Translations under genes and position numbers: made by a program
The notes under the pieces: generated by a model
Databases searched by the model: none
What the model was told of the DNA's origin: nothing
The model's input: the letters and a program-made list of their open reading frames with translations, nothing else
Shown here: positions 59,673-64,000 of the stretch, in pieces
Position numbering within the stretch: the stretch's first letter is position 1
Layout of the letters: each line of letters opens with the position of its first letter
Assembly (NCBI RefSeq): GCF_001954195.1
Contig: NZ_MBES01000021.1
Location: forward strand, 98,255 to 162,254
Length of the DNA: 64,000 nucleotides
Reading direction: 5' to 3'
DNA from: Mycobacterium sp. IS-1264
GTDB taxonomy: Bacteria; Actinomycetota; Actinomycetes; Mycobacteriales; Mycobacteriaceae

Positions 59673-61922
59673 TCAGTCGCCTGCCGACACCACCGACGTG
59701 ATGCGGTGAACGGCGAAGTCCCGCAGCCGCCCGGAGGCCGAGTCGAAGGCCACCAGCTGCCCGCCGCGGACGGTGATCGGCGACACCACCCGCTGGGTGG
59801 CGACGCCCGCGGCGTCGAGGTAGCCGATCACCAGCGTGTCCTGATCCCTCGCCGCGCGCTGCAACAGCGACATCGTGACCGCGGGATCGACGCGGATGTT
59901 GCCGAACGGCGCGGCGGTCACCTTGCGCAGCACCGAGACGACCGCGTTCAGCGTCTCGCCGCTGGGGCGCGGCGGTGGGCGATAGGGGCGACGGTGCTGC
60001 GGCGTGGGCACCCGGGCCCCGCGGGGTCGCACGTCGACGATGGCGCCGGAGGAATCTTCGGCCGCCGGGGCGAAACCCGCGGACCGGAGGGCACCGAGCA
60101 CGTCGGCGATCGGTGCGGGCGACACGGCCACCGTCGGGGCCAGGGCACGCAGCTGTAGATCGTCGGCGGCCGCTACGGCCTGGGCCAGCAGGGCTGGGTC
60201 TTCACAGCGCACGAACGACGCGGCCATGCCGATTCGAAGCTGCCCGTGTCTGCGCGCAACATCGTCGATGAGGTATGTGAGTCCTTGTGGCACTGCCGTT
60301 TTGGAGTGCCTGGCGAAGAACGCGTGCATCTGGTCGCGGGTTTTGCCGATGTCGAGCGCGTGCCGGATCGATTGCTCGCTGATCCGGTACACCATCGCCG
60401 CGCCGGCCGATTCGACGGTGGCAACGGCCGCCAGTTCCTCGGCGAGATCGCGTTGCAGCGGTCCGGGCACCACGACGGTCAGGTCGGCCTGTACGAAAAA
60501 GTGGTCGATCGGCTTGGGCAGCGCCAGCGTCATCGCATCGATCGCGACGGCCGGATCGACGGCTTCGTCGAGTAGCGCGCGGGCGGGGGTGCTGATCGCC
60601 CCACGACCGATCAGGCCCAGCGCATGGCCTTCGTTCAGCAGGTCGGCGACCGGTCCGGGCTGCAGGCGTCTCGCCCAGCGCGGGCGCCGCCAGATCAGCG
60701 CCCCCGACGCCGCCGCGGCGTCGACGCCGGCACCGTGGGGCAGCTCGGAGAGCATTCCCAGCAACAGCCGGCGATCCAATTGGGCAGCCGTCGAGTACAG
60801 CGAATCCGTCAGGGCGCCATACGGTTTCGCGTCCGGGCCGCGGGTGCCGATCAACGCCGGCCGCCCCGGCAGGTCGAGCCATGTGCTGGCCAGCAGGTGC
60901 CAGCGCTCAGCGGTGGACATCGCGCTGAACCGGTTGGTGGCCACCGTCGGCGCCCAATAGGGGCCGTCGCCCTGGGCGGGCTCCGGATCGGGCATTCCGC
61001 TCGCGATCAATCCGGCCGCGGCCGCGACTTCCAAGATCAGGCCCAATCGCGTCTCGTCGATGCCGGTCGTCTTGGCCAGGCGTTTGACGTCGCGGACTCC
61101 CATTCCGCCGCTGCGCAGCTCGGGAACCGGTGTGCTACCGAGGTTTTCGAGCAGCACGTCGAGTTCGCGCAGCAGGTCGATGAGGGCCCCGGCCGCCGCC
61201 GCATCGGCGTCCTCGGGCGTGGTCGTCGACACCACCGGGTCCGGGGCGGTCAGATGCATCGGGCCGGGCTGCTCGCCGCGGAGCACCTGTCCGACGTGGC
61301 GGGGCAGGATCACCGTCTCGGCATCGATTCGGCGCAGCAGTCCCTTCGCCAACAGCTGCGGCACCGGGCGATCCGCTGGAGCGCCGGGCGCGGCGTCGCG
61401 GGTGCGCCCCATCGGAGACCCCTGCAGCAGTTTCTCCAGCACCTCCAGCTGTGCTTTGTCGAGCCCGGTGATGAGGCCGGCAATCTCGTCGCCGGTGCGC
61501 GCGGTGTCCTCGAGCGTCACCTGGCCCGCGTGCCACGGCAATGCCGTGCCCGCGTCGGCGGCCACCCGGACGGCGGCGTCGCCCCACACCAGGGCGCGCT
61601 GCCGGAGATCGTCGAGTGCGCCCATCACGTCGGCTTCCGGAGCGCGGTCGCCGATCAGCGCCAGCAGCTTTGCGATCGGCACGGGTGCCGTCTCGGCCTG
61701 CAGCACCAGCAGGGCGTCGAGCACGGCCAGCCGCAGGAAGTCGAGCTCGTCGGTGGCAGCCTTGACCGACTGCCGGGCCACGGCGCGCGCCGCCAGCGCG
61801 GCGATGCTGCCGGGTGGCGGCTGGGCGAGGTCCGGCCGTAGTTCCAGCAGTCGGATGAGCCGCTCGTCGGGCAAGTCGGCCAGCCAGGACCCCAGCGGGA
61901 TGTCCGGGGTGTTGTCGGTCAT
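59673..61922 (-). CDS. Helicase-associated protein, XPB N-terminal-domain-like (Rv0862c ortholog)
   Basis: The 749-residue product is a large cytoplasmic protein with an XPB/Ssl2 N-terminal-like (Helicase_C_3) region in its second half, around residues 440-600 (PKPIDHFFVQADLTVVVPGP is a typical segment). No helicase motifs are present. It ends ATGRLRDFAVHRITSV, with a WYL-like beta domain character. The gene is directly upstream of ercc3, separated by three bases (TGAATAATG), so it is cotranscribed and may regulate or assist the helicase. Function is unproven. Confidence 0.85.
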   Translation of the reverse strand: MTDNTPDIPLGSWLADLPDERLIRLLELRPDLAQPPPGSIAALAARAVARQSVKAATDELDFLRLAVLDALLVLQAETAPVPIAKLLALIGDRAPEADVMGALDDLRQRALVWGDAAVRVAADAGTALPWHAGQVTLEDTARTGDEIAGLITGLDKAQLEVLEKLLQGSPMGRTRDAAPGAPADRPVPQLLAKGLLRRIDAETVILPRHVGQVLRGEQPGPMHLTAPDPVVSTTTPEDADAAAAGALIDLLRELDVLLENLGSTPVPELRSGGMGVRDVKRLAKTTGIDETRLGLILEVAAAAGLIASGMPDPEPAQGDGPYWAPTVATNRFSAMSTAERWHLLASTWLDLPGRPALIGTRGPDAKPYGALTDSLYSTAAQLDRRLLLGMLSELPHGAGVDAAAASGALIWRRPRWARRLQPGPVADLLNEGHALGLIGRGAISTPARALLDEAVDPAVAIDAMTLALPKPIDHFFVQADLTVVVPGPLQRDLAEELAAVATVESAGAAMVYRISEQSIRHALDIGKTRDQMHAFFARHSKTAVPQGLTYLIDDVARRHGQLRIGMAASFVRCEDPALLAQAVAAADDLQLRALAPTVAVSPAPIADVLGALRSAGFAPAAEDSSGAIVDVRPRGARVPTPQHRRPYRPPPRPSGETLNAVVSVLRKVTAAPFGNIRVDPAVTMSLLQRAARDQDTLVIGYLDAAGVATQRVVSPITVRGGQLVAFDSASGRLRDFAVHRITSVVSAGD

Positions 61923-62036
61923 TGCTGACCAGCGTAAAGCAGCGGCCGGACCCCCGCGGCGACGGCGAGGACGCCGGAATCGGGTGCCCGCGGGCTTGCG
62001 TCACGCCCGCCGGTGCGACCTGTCAGAATGGACCGC

Positions 62037-62237
62037 GTGGCTGACATTGCTGAGGACAACGCGGGCAAGACCCGGTACGTCGACAACGGCTGGCCGACGA
62101 CGGACCCGGATGACCACGCGGTGAGCGAACTGGCAACCGATCGGACGGGCGCGTTGTCCCCTTTCGGTGACCTGACGTTCCCGCTGCCCTCCGACGACCT
62201 GCCGTACGTTCACCCGGTCACCGTCGTCAACCGGTAG
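62037..62237 (+). CDS. Small conserved protein, Rv0863 ortholog
   Basis: The product starts at GTG 62037, has 66 residues and is acidic ([28 protein letters not shown]). CAGAAT at 62024-62029 lies seven bases before the GTG, so the message may be leaderless. It is hydrophilic with no known domain. It lies divergent from Rv0862c and just before the molybdopterin genes, in the same place as Rv0863 in M. tuberculosis. Confidence 0.75.
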   Translation: MADIAEDNAGKTRYVDNGWPTTDPDDHAVSELATDRTGALSPFGDLTFPLPSDDLPYVHPVTVVNR

Positions 62238-62246
62238 CCCGCCAGC

Positions 62247-62741
62247 ATGGCTGCGGCATCCGGGGCATCCCGACCGGGCTCGCTCTCGCACCTGGATGAG
62301 CGGGGGGCGGCGCACATGGTCGATGTCACCGAGAAGGGCGCGACCAAGCGCACCGCCGTGGCCGCGGGTGTGTTGCGGACCTCGGCGCATGTCGTGTCGC
62401 TGATCTCGACCGGCGGCCTTCCCAAGGGTGATGCGCTGGCCACCGCGCGGGTGGCGAGCATTCTGGCAGCAAAGCGAACCAGCGACCTGATTCCGCTGTG
62501 CCACCAGCTCGCGCTAACGGGCGTCGACGTGGATTTCACCGTCGGTGAGTCCGACATCGAGATCACGGCGACGGTGCGCAGCACCGACCGTACCGGTGTC
62601 GAGATGGAGGCGCTGACCGCGGTGAGTGTGGCCGGGCTTACGCTCTACGACATGATCAAAGCGGTTGACCCGTCCGCTCGCATCGACGACATTCGGGTCC
62701 TCCGCAAAGAGGGCGGCAAAAGCGGAAATTGGACACGATGA
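62247..62741 (+). CDS. moaC: Cyclic pyranopterin monophosphate synthase (Rv0864 ortholog)
   Basis: The 164-residue product has the MoaC core: [25 protein letters not shown] near residues 13-37, [17 protein letters not shown] near 80-96 and the catalytic lysine region KEGGKSG near the end. MoaC completes the first step of molybdenum-cofactor synthesis, making cyclic pyranopterin monophosphate. It lies nine bases after the Rv0863 gene and overlaps mog by four bases. Confidence 0.95.
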   Translation: MAAASGASRPGSLSHLDERGAAHMVDVTEKGATKRTAVAAGVLRTSAHVVSLISTGGLPKGDALATARVASILAAKRTSDLIPLCHQLALTGVDVDFTVGESDIEITATVRSTDRTGVEMEALTAVSVAGLTLYDMIKAVDPSARIDDIRVLRKEGGKSGNWTR

Positions 62742-63223
62742 TGGGCGCGCGATCCGCACGAGTGATCATTGCTTCGACCCGAGCCTCGGCCGGTGCGTAC
62801 GACGATCGGTGCGGGCCGATCATTGCCGAATGGCTTGGGGAACACGGGTTTTCGTCTGCGGAACCGGAGGTCGTCGCCGACGGCAACCCGGTCGGTGATG
62901 CGCTGCGCGCCGCGGTGGATGATGGCGTCGACGTCATCATCACCTCGGGTGGCACCGGCATCTCACCCAGCGATTCCACCCCGGACCAGACCGTGGCCGT
63001 GCTGGACTACATGATCCCCGGATTGGCTGACGCCATCCGCCGCTCCGGGCTGCCGAAAGTGCCGACGTCGATGCTGTCGCGCGGAGTGTGCGGCGTGGCG
63101 GGCCGCACGCTGATCGTCAACCTGCCCGGCTCACCCGGCGGGGTGAAAGACGGCCTCGGCGTGCTCGCCGATGTCCTCGACCACGCCCTCGACCAGCTCG
63201 CAGGCAAAGATCACGAGCGATGA
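62738..63223 (+). CDS. mog: Molybdopterin adenylyltransferase Mog (Rv0865 ortholog)
   Basis: The 161-residue product (ATG 62738; ATG 62741 gives the 160-residue form) has the MogA fold: [27 protein letters not shown], the substrate loop [17 protein letters not shown] near residues 70-86, and [13 protein letters not shown] near 130-142. It activates molybdopterin by adenylation. Overlaps moaC and moaE by four bases each. Confidence 0.94.
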   Translation: MMGARSARVIIASTRASAGAYDDRCGPIIAEWLGEHGFSSAEPEVVADGNPVGDALRAAVDDGVDVIITSGGTGISPSDSTPDQTVAVLDYMIPGLADAIRRSGLPKVPTSMLSRGVCGVAGRTLIVNLPGSPGGVKDGLGVLADVLDHALDQLAGKDHER

Positions 63224-63645
63224 CGCTCGTCGTGCGCGCCGCCATGACCGAGCAACCCATCTGTCTGGCCGAGCATGAAGAGCTGGTGGGCCACCAGTCG
63301 GCGGGGGCCATCGTCGGGTTCGTCGGGATGATTCGCGACCACGACGGTGGACGCAGGGTGGTGCGGCTGGAGTATTCCGCGCACCCGTCGGCCGCGGAGG
63401 TCATCGCCGAGGTGGTGGCGGAGGTCGCCGAGCAGTCCAGCGGTGTGCGCGCCGTCGCGGCCAGCCACCGGATCGGCGCGCTGCACATCGGCGAGGCGGC
63501 GTTGGTGGCCGCGGTCGCCGCCGACCACCGGCAGGCGGCGTTTGCGACCTGCGCCCAACTGGTGGACACCATCAAGGCGCGGCTACCGGTGTGGAAGCAC
63601 CAGTTCTTCGACGACGGAACCGACGAATGGGTCGGCTCCGCCTAG
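63220..63645 (+). CDS. moaE: Molybdopterin synthase catalytic subunit MoaE (Rv0866 ortholog)
   Basis: The 141-residue product (the length I recall for MoaE2) has [28 protein letters not shown] near residues 28-55, [22 protein letters not shown] near 88-109, and the catalytic lysine motif [13 protein letters not shown] near 122-134. MoaE, with the sulfur carrier MoaD, converts the precursor to molybdopterin. It is convergent with rpfA and ends the moaC-mog-moaE run. Confidence 0.95.
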   Translation: MTLVVRAAMTEQPICLAEHEELVGHQSAGAIVGFVGMIRDHDGGRRVVRLEYSAHPSAAEVIAEVVAEVAEQSSGVRAVAASHRIGALHIGEAALVAAVAADHRQAAFATCAQLVDTIKARLPVWKHQFFDDGTDEWVGSA

Positions 63646-63663
63646 ATCGAGGGGCCTAGACCC

Positions 63664-64000
63664 TCAGCGAGTCCCGGGCGGCTGCGCGATCGCGTCCAGC
63701 GCGTCGTTGCCGTGGATGTCGTGGCCCTGGATCGCTTGCCACAGCTGCCTGGTGTAGCCGACTTGCGAGACATGTTGCGGGTCAACGGAAGCGGTGTTGA
63801 GGTCACCTGGCGCCGGCGGCGCGGGTGGCACCGCGTCGGCCGGAGGCGCGGGCGGTAGCGCGTCGGCCGGGGGTGCCGGCGGTAGCGCGTCGGCCGGGGG
63901 TGCCGGCGGTAGCGCGTCGGCGGGAGGCGCGGGCGGCGCCAGGTCCGCGGGAGGCGCCGGCGGCACATCCGGGGGCGGGGCCGGCTGGTCGAAAGAGGCC
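63664..64000 (-). CDS. rpfA: Resuscitation-promoting factor RpfA, C-terminal part (Rv0867c ortholog, cut by window edge)
   Basis: The frame is open to base 64000 and contributes the last 111 codons; the lytic catalytic domain is outside the window. It is rich in alanine and proline, with five to six tandem copies of a PAPPADAL-like unit (roughly bases 63810-63960). It then ends with GYTRQLWQAIQGHDIHGNDALDAIAQPPGTR, very close to the RpfA C-terminus as I remember it. RpfA is a secreted peptidoglycan-cleaving factor that helps dormant mycobacteria resume growth. Position next to moaE matches Rv0867c. Confidence 0.9.
   Translation of the reverse strand, partial: ASFDQPAPPPDVPPAPPADLAPPAPPADALPPAPPADALPPAPPADALPPAPPADAVPPAPPAPGDLNTASVDPQHVSQVGYTRQLWQAIQGHDIHGNDALDAIAQPPGTR

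Noticed and set aside
60624..61841. 405-codon plus-strand frame inside Rv0862c
   Set aside because: It is antisense to a conserved gene and carries no recognisable domain.

Overview
The window is chromosomal DNA of a Mycobacterium, most likely a slow grower. It is GC-rich, starts many genes with GTG or TTG, packs genes with 4-base ATGA overlaps, and carries mycobacterial hallmarks: a complete yrbE-mce operon with Mce-associated proteins, an LpqH-type lipoprotein, many acyl-CoA enzymes, F420-type oxidoreductases and P450s. From about 41.4 kb to the right end, gene order matches M. tuberculosis Rv0853c to Rv0867c (kdc, far, dapC, fadA, fadB, ercc3, moaC, mog, moaE, rpfA) as I remember it. The species cannot be fixed from the sequence alone.

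Layout. 0-10.3 kb: the 5' part of an amidohydrolase; an aldehyde dehydrogenase operon with a divergent TetR gene and an alpha/beta hydrolase; a second TetR gene followed by four membrane-protein genes, two of them only 32 and 39 codons long; and a LuxE-like/LuxC-like acid-reductase pair with a nitroreductase. 10.4-18.4 kb: acyl-CoA dehydrogenases, a P450-ferredoxin-SDR operon, and a divergent aldehyde dehydrogenase/CoA-transferase operon. 18.4-30.3 kb: yrbEA-yrbEB-mceA-F, then, on the other strand, a secreted protein and two Mce-associated membrane proteins. 30.5-34.1 kb: a secreted protein, a TetR gene with duplicated perfect operators, and an operon of two paralogous membrane proteins plus NorE- and NorF-like oxidase accessory subunits. 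34.1-37.9 kb: a P450 with divergent TetR gene, a secreted protein, an enoyl-CoA hydratase and a lipoprotein. 38-41.4 kb: an amidohydrolase, acyl-CoA synthetase, duplicated-barrel protein and Bfd-type ferredoxin operon. 41.4-64 kb: the conserved Rv0853c-Rv0867c block, interrupted between fadB and ercc3 by about 7.5 kb holding tandem methyltransferases, two F420-type oxidoreductases, a flavin monooxygenase, a small ABM protein, a Zn-ribbon/OB protein with a thiolase-like partner, and an SDR.

How the parts may work together. Several catabolic transcription units (acyl-CoA dehydrogenases, P450/ferredoxin/SDR, ALDH/CoA-transferase, and probably both amidohydrolases) carry the same 15-bp inverted repeat, GAGAAT-N3-ATTCTC or close variants. 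This suggests one regulon for oxidation and CoA-dependent breakdown of a hydrophobic substrate. Three TetR genes have clear candidate operators next to them, and one of these operators also resembles a site in the promoter of the LuxE/LuxC operon. No tRNA, rRNA, CRISPR array, transposase or phage gene was seen.
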